From Aspergillus flavus (taxonomy: Eukaryota; Ascomycota; Eurotiomycetes; Eurotiales; Aspergillaceae), in contig NC_092409.1 in the NCBI RefSeq assembly GCF_009017415.1, positions 3,968,001 to 4,032,000 on the forward strand: a DNA stretch of 64,000 nucleotides. The letters are read 5' to 3'. Of the stretch, positions 34,612-45,510 are shown piece by piece. Position 1 is the stretch's first letter. Each line of letters starts with the position of its first letter. A program made the position numbers and the translations under genes. The notes under the pieces are model-generated. The model made no database searches. It was given only the letters and a program-made list of their open reading frames with translations, and had not been told where the DNA came from.

Positions 34612-37600
34612 TTATGGTGCTTGGGCACCTGAGCCACTGGCGCTTTCTGGCCCGGTTGGATCTCTTCTCTCTTTCTTCATTTCCTTTTGTGCATTCCCCT
34701 CTGCTGCTTTGCGGCGGAGTCTTTCCTTGTCTCGAGAACTCGTCGCTGTCCTTCGCTTTCGTACCGGTTCGTAGAAGTCGTTGAAGTTCATTACTACAGC
34801 GAGGAACCGCATGTCTACATCTGGTTGGTATGCTAGGTCGCCCAGGAGCGTATTCAACCGTGACCGAAACTCGGCAGACAGATCTCGGAGTCGAACACGT
34901 AGGGACGCAAGCATGTGGTCGTCTGCTGAAAGGTCCTGACCCATGAGGGACGACGGTGTACCTATATCGTCCGCGGAGTTCCCAACGTTCGGCGTGGACA
35001 TCGAAGAAACCGAGTTTTGGTGTCCACGAGTGCGCCTGGATGAGAGAAGGTCACGTTCTGTAACGCCCCACCGGCCTTGTGCGGTTCGCGTCTCGATTTT
35101 AGCACTGAGTTCTTGTCTTCGGGTGAACTCGGCGACAGAGAACGAGTATAACCCATCGACAGCATCCTTATATGCAAGCATGATCTTCAGTATCTGGTGT
35201 AGTTGAGTCAAGAAGCTCTCTTCTTGATGCTTGTTGGAGGACGAGCTCTTGGACGAAGATGATGAGCCTAGTAGGCCCTTGTGCGTAATCGATTCGAGAT
35301 ATTTGGTGTGTGCTTCGATGAGATCATCCAGTGTACATCCTGGCTTGGAAATAGATGCTTGCAACTGATCCCAACTAGCCTCGATGACTTCGAACAGGAT
35401 GTAATATTGTAATTGGCAAACAAAATGTATCATTTCAGCAATAGCGCATCTTGCTCCCTTCCAGTCAGGCCCTACCTTATCGTCGACACTTCTCAGTACG
35501 CCTCTGGCACCGGTCATACATCGACGCCAAGTACTACCAAGCGCAAACTCGACCCGTTTCACGCGCCATAGGAAATTGAAGACTTTCAAATATTGAGTAG
35601 AGCCCCAGGGTGTAATGACTACATCAACTGGGGCATCTATCTTATATTCTAGTGTGAAACAGTCCCAGCCAATCTCACCGTGGCTGAGCTCGAGCATCCG
35701 GGCATCCAGACGGCGAAGGACATCTGACGAATCATATTGAGCATTAGAAGCACGAATAGCATGCTCCAACTGAGCCGTGAGCGTATGTCTGTACTGGGAA
35801 TTAGCAGGACGGTCGAGGTTTGAAGCCAGTGATTCCATCAAGAGGGCGATAAAATCTCCCTGTCCCAGTAACAGGTATTTCTTCAGTGCCCGAAGATGAT
35901 CAAAGAGCTTGAATTTTTCATCCATGAGGTAAATCAGCCGCGCCATTGTGGATTTATATGCCTCATCGATGGATGTCTCTAGACTTGCTGTGTCGCCGTA
36001 CCGCAACTCTTTCGAACTCTCCTTTGAATAGGCTTCTACCCATCCCGAGTCCCCGCAGCCGTACCTGATGAAATTCAGAGATTTTCCGATCAAAAATACT
36101 TTCTTGGCAAAATCCTGCGTGATAATTGATGGCACCAAATCGTCGTCAAGCTTATACTTGTCTTCCCAAACGCTTGTCGCGAGGCGCCGGGGATCAGTAC
36201 TTGGACTAACCTCCGGCTCTACTACAAAAAACTCTTGGTATGGATCTGAAAGCTCGCCATCATAGATCCATAAGCGCAGCATGTCATAGAACGGGCGCGT
36301 AACATGTGTGAGCAGTTTCTCAGCTAGTGCGCAGACGAAAGGATCGCCATGGGAAGTCGAGAAACCATGTATCATCGATATAAGTTGGCCGCCCTTCTTG
36401 TCTAGGTGTCGTTAGTAAATGGAATTCCCACACATAGATTACCACTTACTCTGAGCTTCTTCGACAATCACGCTCATTAACCTCAGTGCCATTGTCGCAT
36501 CTCTTGTCCATACTACACATCTTTTCAATGTGACCCCGGTTTTGGCTACGCTGGCGGGAGAAGTAGAAGCTCCAGGAGCGGCCAGCGCCCTTCGAATTTC
36601 CCCTTCCAGTGTCGCAACTAATCCTAGATACGAACGGAGCTCATTTGAGAGAGCCGCTCGCAAACTTTGGTTCAACAACCCCCCACTGGAGCTTTCAACG
36701 AAAGCCGACAACCCTTTATATAGCAGGCCCGGCTCCGCCAAAGTGTTCAGAAGAGATACCAAGGGAATGGGCAGTGTTGGCGGCAGTTTGAGGGTAGAGG
36801 ACGTAAATTCAAGGTTCGATGACGATAAGCCCTGCAGGACGAAGGGAAGGTCACGCAAAAGCCCATTCTCGGCAGGTCGAGCTAATTTCTGTTGATCGTC
36901 TGGAGCCAGCTGGGGCTGAGCGGTTCTCTGTTCCTCCATCTGGATGTCTCTTGCTGCAGCATCTGACATTGCGCGATACCTCTGGTGCTCCTGAGCCATT
37001 TCAAGTTCTTCATCTTCTCCCATGTCCCGTATCTCCCGTTCCGGTCGTCGCTGGGAAGCTTTCCGTTCGAGGCGCGCCGGTATTTGCGATGCTGATGAAC
37101 TGATAGCCGGACCTTCCTCATCTGACATCGGCCCCAGTCCCTGTCTTGCTCGCTGTCCCTTCCATAGCAAGTTCTGTATATTACCTGGTTCGACGGCTGG
37201 ACTCCGACTACCTCCTTCCTCCTCGGAGCTTTCGTCGTAGTCGTCCAAGCTCGACAGCCGATAAAGTAGGTATAAGATGGCCCACTTTTGTGATAGGACA
37301 GGTTGGGTTAGAAGGCGCGAGTATAAATTGGAGAACCGCATCGCTTTATCTGGGCTTGCATTTTCACGTAGCAGCTTCCGCTTGATCAAGTCCGACGCGT
37401 TGTTGATATTCTCACCACCTGCTAAGCTTCCTCTACGAGTGATCCCCAGTCCCGCCCCACCGTTTGGCGACGTTGGATCATTGCTTGAATTGGAATAAGC
37501 ATCGAGTATTCGCCATGAGTGTTCAAGGTTCTCCTGCTGTCGCACTGCGAGGGCCTCGTATTCTTCGTCGGGGAGCTCGTCTTCCGTGGCGGCGTAAGAG

Positions 37601-37680
37601 AATCGGTGAGTGAGATTGTCAACGAGCTGCGAGAGGGCATCCTCAATGCGGCGTGGGCGCGTAGAGTGACGAGCTGACAT
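34612..37680 (-). CDS. Gamma-tubulin complex component 3 (GCP3/Alp6/Spc98 type)
   Basis: Two exons (37680-36450 and 36401-34612), 1,006 residues, joined as EEAQN-KKGGQLISMIHGFS across a 48-nt intron. The start is the ATG of MSARHSTRPRRIEDALSQLV. The N-terminal GRIP1 (Spc97/Spc98) region includes RMSNLYSRLL-like and QKWAILYLLYRLSSLDDYDES, and LLRDLPFVLQGLSSSNLEF. GRIP1 continues with GDPFVCALAEKLLTHVTRPFYDMLRLWIYDGEL and PYQEFFVVEP. The C-terminal GRIP2 region that binds gamma-tubulin includes LRALKKYLLLGQGDFIALLMESL, IGWDCFTLEYKIDAPVDVVIT, YLKVFNFLWRVKRVEFAL and MIHFVCQLQYYILFEVIEASWD. It acts in the gamma-tubulin small complex at spindle pole bodies. Ser/Arg-rich insertions (SSSSKSSSSNKHQEE) are fungal additions. 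Complete and without apparent damage. Confidence 0.93.
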
Positions 37681-38742
37681 AATTAGCAAGCCAGCTTTCC
37701 AAGTACCTTCCCAAGCTAGTTTTATTCACGACCCCTCGTGACGTTGAGGATCACCAGTGGATGTACAGGAATGTGGGATGTCGAACAAGCAAACGCAGTC
37801 GAATTCAATGCGGGGGAGTAAAACAGCGCATGGTTTCCTGCCCCGAGTCGCATATAACCGGCCAATGTTCGAAAGCTATCGCAAAGAGCGTGCGGCGGTG
37901 GTTGTTGTTGGTTTGCCTAGTTTGAGCTGTTTGAACCCTCCCGTGACCGCCAAGCTCTCAGTTGGTTTGGGGTATCCGAACTACCAACAGTAGTGGTAGT
38001 AACCTGGAGAAGACATAACGGCTACTTAAGTACTCAACTACTCAACTACGTATAACATATCATTTAAGATTGAATCGATTCAATCTCAGCATGTTGGAAT
38101 TGTCAAAGCTAGAGCCATCTGACATGCGAGTCGCTGTAGCAACACTGAACGGGAAAAGCAAACAGCCCCCAGAACGCCGCCCGATTAACGCTGTATCTCG
38201 AGAAAGGAAAGAAGAAAGGGAAAGACACATCATCCCGTGTCTTTCGAATATCAGACAGCTGAATTGAAGTCCCAAGATCAAGGGAGGCAAAAGAGACCCA
38301 GAAGACACAAGTAAGCAATACACAGACCCCAGCCCCTTGACTCATGGACTAGGGTTTCAAGATGTAGTTTAGAAAAAGACAGGGGAGAAGTGGAAAGAAA
38401 TAAAAAGACGAAGAAAGAATAGAGTAACACAGCCAAAAGAAGCTTTTGCGCCAAGTTTGCACCCTCCAGAGATTCAATAAAATCCCATATCGCACCATCA
38501 GATTCAGCCAGTCCAATTTTTGAATTCGTATACATCATTAACACCTACCCATGCCCAGAGGCCCACGTCAAGAACGGGAGCCAAATGAAACTGAAACGCA
38601 ATGAGAACCCATGGGGATTGTCTGGGCTCTAGACAGAGATAGCCCTGCATCCAGGGGTGCAAAGCAAAGAAACGTTGTAAGTCGTAGCAACGCGATTAGA
38701 CTAAGATCGGAGGATATTAAGATCGCAGTCTAGAGATTAAAT
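37681..38742. other. Intergenic: GCP3 promoter and atfA 3' region
   Basis: About 1.06 kb between two leftward genes. The part nearest 37681 should hold the GCP3 promoter; the rest is probably atfA 3' UTR. Frames at 37757-37993 and 38060-38544 have no recognisable features. Confidence 0.5.
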
Positions 38743-40772
38743 TCATTGTCTTCGGAGTCCCTGTGTAGGAATAGGTGCGCCTGGTTGCATTCCCATGTTG
38801 TTAGGGATGTTGTACGGATGAGGGTCGAATCCTGCCGACATGCCGTTCATCATCAAGGGCCCAAGGCCTTGGGCTTGAGAAACCGGGCAGTCCTTATGTG
38901 CGAGTAGAAGCGTTTTGAGGTTGACGATCTCTTCACGCAATTGAGTGACGGTAGCAGTAAGCGCATCATTTTCTGAAGTGAAGAGCTCAACTTTCGCTTG
39001 TAAGTTGGCAAGCCACTGTTTCTTCCTCTGGCGACATTTCAATGCAGCGACCCTACCGATACCATATTAGAATGCACTCGGCATCACAAATAGTGTGAAA
39101 CTTACCGATTCCTCTCGAGGAAATTCTTCCTCTTCTCTTCATCCGTCATCTTCTTGCTGTCCGACTGGGACTTTTTCTTCTGCTCTTCTTCTTCTTCTGA
39201 ATCACCGGCATCAGAGGGAGGCTCAGTGCTACCAGAGCTAAGCTTGGCTTTCTTGTTCGACCCTTTAACTGGAGCATCATCTGCTTTACGCCGATTGTTC
39301 GCTGCCCCGCTGGTCTTAGTAGCCGTATTCTTTTTCTTCCCTTTCGTGGCAGGTTTTGCCTGTTCACCTTGCACGTCAGACACGTCGCCACTTGTCTCTC
39401 TGCCACCGTTAGAGGTTCGCCGATCAGAATCGCGAGCCTGGTCGTTGTTTTGTATGTTCTGCGGTGGTATTGACGACTGATTGGAAACAGCGAATTGGTT
39501 AGGATTTGCTTGTCCGCCCTTGGCGAGCATGAACAACCCATTCGCGGCATCCGCGGCATCATGGTGGCCGAAAGGATCTGGCTGGTTGGGTTTCATATCC
39601 ATGTTCGTGTTCTGTGAGGCTTGTTCAGGATCAGACGTGGGGTTAGAGGTTGGGCCATTCAGAGCGTTTTTCTTGGCGGCGTTCAACGCAGTACGATGAA
39701 ACTCAATGGTTGAGGGAGTTGCACCCCCGCTTTGCAGTTGCTGCAGGAGCGCCTGGGAGTTCGGACTAGGTGCCGGAAACATGGAACCTCCACCACCAGG
39801 AGTCAATCCGGTGCGCAGAGAGGACTCGTTCGGGGTAGGGAAGCCTCTGCCAATGCTGTCGAAATAATCGCTTGAGCCAGTCGGCCCAGCGAGCATGGCC
39901 GGGCTCAAGGGCCCAGAGCGCAACGAGTTGGACCAGCTATAACCGCCTCCGGCCGAGCTAGTACCAGGTAAGGCAGGAGACGTGAGCGAAGCGACTGGGG
40001 GAAGGATCGACTTCCCGGGTGTCTCGCCAGAGGAGCCACCACTAGTGCCACCACCAAAGGATTGCTCAAAGGGATTCGGTTCAAGTGAAAAGGGATTGTG
40101 CACAGAGTTAAAGTAATCCGGGGTATCCGCAGCTGATGTTATGGCCGGCCGCGGGGGAGGCGCCAGTGAGGTCTGGGGATCTACATCGGATTTTATATTC
40201 TTAGTCTCTGAAGACGGCGCCTGGGAGTCTGCGAAGCAATAACAAGTCAGCGGGCAAATGATACCAAGTGACGCGACTAGACGCGACAGCAAGTTGTATA
40301 TGAGATGAATCAGGTGGTGAAGGGCGACAGCGACAGTGAGATAGCTTCTCCGTCGCGTTTTGGTGGTTAAGGTAATGACAGTAAGTGATCTGATAACAGA
40401 GCCCCATCGATGACGCCAGGTGTGAGGTCATCCCGACGGCTGGAACATATAACAGATCATCTGGGGGAGTAGTGGCGTACTACCAAGCCAGAATGGGTCA
40501 AGGCTTTATAGAAGATGTAAATGTCGCGAAAACTCTCTTGCAACAACACTTCACGATATAAAGAAGCAAAGTACCGATGGGGAAAAAAAATGTTCAAGGC
40601 CAAAAAAAAACGTCATGTGCACGCACACACAAAGAAGCTCAAACTAGAAGGAGATATACTACTAACCTTCAGTTTCCAAAGCGTTCTTTTTCGCGTCCAT
40701 TGGGGATGTATTAATTGTATCAGCGCGATGTGTTAAGGTGCCTGTAACTGCTGATGCAACAGCTGCAGACAT
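38743..40772 (-). CDS. AtfA, ATF/CREB-type bZIP stress regulator
   Basis: Three exons (40772-40667, 40228-39106, 39052-38743) give 512 residues. The start MSAAVASAVTGTLTHRADTI and the following SETKNIKSDVDPQTSLAPPP, DYFNSVHNPFSLEPNPFEQS and GKSILPPVASLTSPALPGTS blocks match Aspergillus AtfA, including its conserved N-terminal (Aft1-type) regions. The bZIP spans about residues 395-460: KRKNFLERNRVAALKCRQRK, KQWLANLQAKVELFTSENDAL, then the zipper to LKTLLLAH. AtfA acts downstream of the HOG/SakA MAP kinase and controls conidial stress tolerance and dormancy; it binds TGACGT sites. The intron between exons 1 and 2 is unusually long (438 nt). A 55-nt intron splits the DNA-binding basic region at NR/VAALK. 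Long flanking poly-A/poly-T tracts suggest a long 5' leader. Confidence 0.95.
40229..40666 (-). other. Long first intron of atfA (438 nt)
   Basis: On the minus strand, the exon ends ACTGAAG before GTTAGT and the next exon begins after TTCGCAG, joining NALETE to DSQAPSSETK in frame. It is four to eight times longer than neighbouring introns. It contains A-rich tracts near 40586-40610 and an ACGTCA half-site at 40609-40614. Confidence 0.75.
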
Positions 40773-43323
40773 AATTTAGCTGGAGGTGACGGGTTATATT
40801 AGACAAGCGAAGGGGCCGCGCGAGTGATCAGAGAACCTAAAGCCGGGAGAAGAGAGAAAAAAAAAAAAGGAAAAAAAAAAAGAAGAATCGAGTGAAGACT
40901 GGTGGCAAAAAGACAGAGTAATTCTTCACAAAAATAGGCAAGGAGAGAAAGATAATATCGATCAGAACGCAGGTAATGCTCTTGAAGACTTATTCAAGGC
41001 AATTTGTTGATGTCCGTCCGTTATTCTGCACAGAATCCCAGAGTAACTGTGAAGGGAAGGGAAATGAGAAGTTGTGACGTAGTCGGACTCAAAGGGAGTT
41101 TTTAGGGGGAGAAAAAAAGAGGGGAGGCGGTCGAGTGTCGTGAGCTAAGCGTTTTTGGGCCTTGTCTAAGAACTCGACTCCTGTCACGCCAAAGTGTAAA
41201 AAAAAAAAAAAAGAAAAAAAAAAAAAGAGAAGGGAAAAGAGTATGCAACCTTAGGGTGTGTACAAAAGGCCAACGGGTACCAGCTAAAGTGCAACCTCAA
41301 CTGTAGAACAAGAAAGTTGGCTCTTTCTTCGTTCTTCGGTATTGTATTGTAGGATTCTCTTTTTCTTTTCTTTTCTTTCCTTCTTTTTTATTTTTGTTAA
41401 TTTTCTTTCCCACTTTGTATCTGTCGATTGCTTATTTCTTCTCTTCCTTTGTTCTATTTTTCTTTTTTTTCTTTCCTTTTTTTTTTTTTTTTTTTTTGCC
41501 TTCGTTGATTTCTAATCCAAGTATCAAGGGCTAAATTTGATAGACGGAATGATAGGAGGGGAAAAAGGGAAACACTTGGATGGAAGAACCAACCTTACAG
41601 GAGGGGAACAAAAATAATCACGATCAAGCAGCGAATTATGCAGTCGAACGCTGGATGACCCTTACGGAGTATGTACAGGACTTGCAACAAGGACTTGGAG
41701 ACAGGTGGACACCCGGCAATACGTTTCGACCAATATGAATGACGACAGCCCGTGGACGCGATGGTGAGGGTGGAAACGACAGACCAACTCAAAAACGGAC
41801 ACCCGTCACTTGCAAAAGGATCAGGAATGTTTCAATAATCCAGGGATAACTGAATTGTAGAGGACAAGACCCCCAAAAGAGAAGAAAATTGAAGAACCGA
41901 CGCGACAAACAGGCCCAATTCAGAAGGGAGACAGAATGTAGGAAAAAAGAAAAAAAAAGAGAAACGGCAGAAGAGATGAAGTCACGGTGACGACGACAGG
42001 AATTTTCTGGGATGTCGGACCAGCCGGGTGGCCGCTAAGAGTGGAGACCGCTTGGATGGCCACTCGCCAGCGCTAGCGGCTCCACTACCTCCGGCCACTC
42101 ATCGCTTTGATTCTGAGCCCCACCTTTGTCGTGACTCCAGAATCCAACATGATTTTTGAATCTCCAAACTTCCAAGGCCGCAATGGGATCTGCCGTAGAT
42201 TCGAAACAGCGAATCAGGATTGATGCCATGTTTGTTCTCTTGCAGGGCGGTGAATCATCCCCGTCAATTGAATGGTCCAAACCCTAACGCGATAGATGAG
42301 ATTGAAGTTACTACTTAGTAGGTAGCCACTGGCGGGCCCTCATCAGGAGATAATGAACAAGGAATCGATGGTCTTCGACCCGTCCATGCTTTGGTTTCTC
42401 AGGGGGTTCTCGCCATCCGGAGAATGACACATGGAGTTGCTGATTGGGCCCTGTTGATGACGCAATGCTTCTGGGACGTTCGTCCCGTGGGTTTCTATCA
42501 CGTGATGCGTCGTCGCTTGCTCTCGTTGGTGGGCCAGACAAGACAAGTCGAATTTCTTGGATTGCCACTGAGTTGAGGTTCTGGACAAAGTACCATTGCC
42601 TCCACCCTTTCGGGCTTGTCAAAGTTGGTTGGGGATAGACTAGAGTCGACCTATTGTCGACTGGAATTTGTTTGCTTACAAGTTCAACGAGTAATCCTCA
42701 AAAAGTGTCGGGGCTACATAGTCGTACACTGTCCAAGCATGTATGCGCTGTACAACTAGTAGTACGGAGTAGTCGTCATTGATCTAAGGGTATCGCTGCA
42801 TTTGCAGGCCAGTTGACGATGTACAATCCCTGACATGCTGACTGATAATGCGAATGCTAAATATTATGCATAATTGACATCGAGTTCATTCAGGTTTTAG
42901 GGTTGGCAGAAAAAGAAAATGGATTAGCTTTGTTTGAGATCTCGGGTGAATCAGGAAGCATACGAGTTATGGAGTAGGTAAGCCCTAGGTTTGCCGATTC
43001 AATCCTGGCTGCCCGTGATCTGTGTGGTACGTACCAGCTTACCTAGGGTTCTAAATGTTAGTAAGTCCTTTAATATTAGATTGACACATATAGTTATACG
43101 CGTTGTCTTATCGTAGCTCAAAAGCTGCCTCAGCAGAGATGGACCAGGCAGCAGGTTTTTCCCTGCCATTCCGCCTCGTGTAACAACGCTGACAGGCGAC
43201 AAGGCATACTCAGTAGTTCGTGACTTGTTATAAAATGGGGTCTAATTCTCGTCTCCTTACAAGATGGTGTTGCTCTTTACTCAAAGATAGTTAATTACTT
43301 CCAGGACAACAACTCGGCCCGAA
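40773..43323. promoter_or_regulatory. Long atfA upstream region and macro-gene promoter
   Basis: About 2.5 kb between divergent genes. The first about 750 bases contain several homopolymer tracts: A runs at about 40857-40881 and 41198-41226, and T-rich DNA at 41358-41500. A TGACGT half-site lies at 41075-41080. The palindrome ATCACGTGAT lies at 42497-42506. Frames at 42035-42638 overlap on both strands with no domain. The region is typical of a stress-regulator gene with a long leader; no separate gene can be supported. Confidence 0.55.
41198..41226. repeat. Poly-A tract in atfA upstream region
   Basis: Two long A runs with a single G between them; similar A runs occur at about 40857-40881. 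On the atfA-coding strand these are poly-T tracts. Confidence 0.8.
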
Positions 43324-44040
43324 ATGGCAAAACTACAGGATATCCCAGAAATCATTCTTCTTTGCATGGAGGAGAAGTTCATCACGGCATTCAACGAAGC
43401 TCTCCCAACTCAATGGCCGTCCTTCGCAGAAAACCCGAAGGTCAAGATTACCGTGCTTAATATGGGACTCCATGCGGTCCCTGCCACGACCAAATTCCAA
43501 TTAGTTGTCTCACCTGCCAACTCCTACGGCCGCCTGGACGGCGCCTTTGATGATGCGATCTCGCGGAAATTCTGCCGGCCACATCATCCTTATGACACAC
43601 TCACGCGCGCAGCGCAGCAAGTGCTTTACGAAAAATGGAGAGGCTTTGCGCCCCCGGGATCTTGCACGCTGGTCCCGTTCCCTAAAGATATGGAAGGCAC
43701 AAATGCTTGGGGTTGTAAATGGGTAGCTATTTGTCCGACCATGCGAGCACCAGATAACGTTACGTGGGACCGAGAAGTGGTGTACGAGTGTGTGTGGAGT
43801 TTGCTATGTCAACTGGAAAGCTGGAACCATGACCGAACCGAGGACAGGATCGATAGCATACTGATGACACCACTGGCGACGGGGGTTGGGCGTGTAAGTC
43901 CTCAGAGATGGGCATCGCAGTTCATCCTAGCGATGAAGCATTTCGTGGATGCGTTGGAACGACCAGAGAGATGGAGTCAATTGGGATGGAGGGACATCGA
44001 AGAGGATGTGCTGGAAGTCGAAGAAACATGGAAAGAATAA
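43324..44040 (+). CDS. Macro-domain (ADP-ribose-binding type) protein
   Basis: A single exon of 238 residues with ATG at 43324. The macro-type fold is suggested by FQLVVSPANSYGRLDGAFDDAISR, where the Asn and the glycine-containing turn correspond to the ADP-ribose-binding loop, by SCTLVPFPKD and WGCKWVAICPTMRAP, and by ILMTPLATGVGRVSPQRWASQF, where TPLATGVG matches the second ligand loop. YECVWSLLCQLESWN fits the helix before that strand. It resembles small fungal single-domain macro proteins such as yeast YMR087W; whether it hydrolyses ADP-ribose derivatives or only binds them cannot be told from sequence. The GGGGVD-type glycine loop of classical members is replaced by YGRLDG, so a specialised ligand is possible. 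Convergent with the hydroxyisourate hydrolase gene, with 155 bases between stops. Confidence 0.8.
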   Translation: MAKLQDIPEIILLCMEEKFITAFNEALPTQWPSFAENPKVKITVLNMGLHAVPATTKFQLVVSPANSYGRLDGAFDDAISRKFCRPHHPYDTLTRAAQQVLYEKWRGFAPPGSCTLVPFPKDMEGTNAWGCKWVAICPTMRAPDNVTWDREVVYECVWSLLCQLESWNHDRTEDRIDSILMTPLATGVGRVSPQRWASQFILAMKHFVDALERPERWSQLGWRDIEEDVLEVEETWKE

Positions 44041-44195
44041 ATTTGGTACATTGTCAATACCATAGATCAGGGTCTCGATTTACTTGAGGCTCCCAATCTA
44101 TGTGTTTATCTGCATACATTGATATACGTCATATAGCCCATGCCTCCACCCTAATCAAACGGTGATAAGATCCCTCAGGCGCTTTATCGATAGCA

Positions 44196-44747
44196 TCACG
44201 ATCCGCGGTAAGTTGAGTAGTTCCAAGGCCCCAGGAGCACCGGCACATGATAGTGCCGCCATCCCTCCTCCCCTTCTCGACCACGTCCCTTCACTGTGAA
44301 TTTCACCTCCACCTCGGGCCAGAAACTCTCGACTCCTTGCGCTTCATACCATGGTCCAACTTCGAATCGCACTGACCAGTGCGTCTTGCTGTCAGCCGCT
44401 GGGAGGGATGCGAGGATAGCAGGAACAGGGGCTGGGCAATTTGTCGCAGGCGTCCAGTTCTTGACGCGACCATCAGCGTCGGTGGTCGCGGTAAAAGTGA
44501 TGGGGCTTTGGCTGCTTGAAGGGGCCGACAAGAGAGTCAGCGTCACCGGGAGGTTCGCCGCCGGGGTTCCCGACAGAGTATTTAGCACGTGGCAGGTAAT
44601 AGGGTCGCGAGACATTGTAGCAGAGGTGTTTGGTGCAATCGAGTTATTGACAGCGGTGGAGGATGCTGGAGGTGGAAGAAGCTGCTGTTGGTAAAGGCTG
44701 AGTCGATCTTTGGTTCTGGCCAATTGCTCACTGGATCTCATGTCCAT
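44196..44747 (-). CDS. 5-hydroxyisourate hydrolase (transthyretin-like), urate degradation
   Basis: A single exon of 183 residues. The catalytic domain starts near residue 45 at MSRDPITCHVLNTLSGTPA, with the family's first histidine motif, and contains VKNWTP, VRFEVGPWYEAQGVESFWPE, VKFTVKGRGREGEEGWRHYHVPVLLGPWNYSTYRGS. The terminal YRGS is the diagnostic HIUase signature that separates it from transthyretin. It converts 5-hydroxyisourate to OHCU after urate oxidase. The 44-residue N-terminal extension (from ATG at 44747) contains RLSLYQQQL at residues 15-23, which fits the relaxed PTS2 pattern (R/K)(L/V/I)x5(H/Q)(L/A); HIUases in other eukaryotes are peroxisomal through PTS2. No C-terminal PTS1 is present. 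An internal start at residue 45 would give a form without the signal. No other purine-pathway gene lies nearby. Confidence 0.92.
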   Translation of the reverse strand: MDMRSSEQLARTKDRLSLYQQQLLPPPASSTAVNNSIAPNTSATMSRDPITCHVLNTLSGTPAANLPVTLTLLSAPSSSQSPITFTATTDADGRVKNWTPATNCPAPVPAILASLPAADSKTHWSVRFEVGPWYEAQGVESFWPEVEVKFTVKGRGREGEEGWRHYHVPVLLGPWNYSTYRGS

Positions 44748-45510
44748 CAAGGAAGAAATATTCGAAAGGAAAAGGAGGGTAATGATTGGAGAGTGGAAAT
44801 CGTAAGGAGATGTCGGGTACTTTTTTTCTTCTATCCCCTTATATGTAGACCTATGGGGTTTTTGTATCTCCGCTCTTCATGCATCGGAGACCACCGACAG
44901 TCTGTTGAACCCTTCCGGAGTATACCTTCAGTGGGGCAGCAAATTGTGATATTCAAAGTTCACGTTGTCAATTTCTAGTACATAAGCCATTCTATGATGA
45001 GAACGAAACTCTTGGGTGTATTAATATTATCATTGACAGGAGAGCAGTCTCTTGGAGTGTTTTCGAAAGAATTGTCACGCTTTCATCGCATTGACTACAC
45101 ATTCTTTAGCGGGGAACATCATGGTAGCCTCAGGCAGGAAGGCCCCGCACGTGCCACCTTTGACCGACAGCAACGGGGAGTTGTTTCTTAGTTTCCAACT
45201 GCCACGGGCGCTTGTTCGAGATAAGACTCCCTTTGGATCGATCTTAGGCCCGGAGATTTCTCCTGAATTTTCGAACGTGTGAACAGCTTGTTTCTAGCAC
45301 TTGCAGCTTTTCACGCTTATCTTCCGGAAGCTTCGATCGCCGCAGCAAAAAAAGTTTTGGGTCTTGCGGGGAAAACAATCTACGTGGTAAATTCAACTCC
45401 ATCAGTGTTTATTGTCCGACTGAGTCACAGCTTACCTTAGGTCTCTTTTTAGTCCATTGAATCTTAGTTGTCTATCTTACAGATTTCAGCCATTTCACAC
45501 CAGTTTCACG
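44748..45510. promoter_or_regulatory. Divergent promoter region, HIUase / get3
   Basis: About 760 bases between two start codons pointing outward. CACGTG occurs at 45148-45153. Short frames (44994-45282) show no domain. Confidence 0.5.

Noticed and set aside
40901..40909. GGTGGCAAA, identical to the yeast Rpn4 PACE element
   Set aside because: It lies in the atfA leader, not at a proteasome gene, and I saw none upstream of alpha1 or rpt3. Probably chance.
42035..42638. Overlapping frames on both strands between atfA and the macro gene
   Set aside because: They are mutual antisense shadows with no domain or codon pattern I could support.
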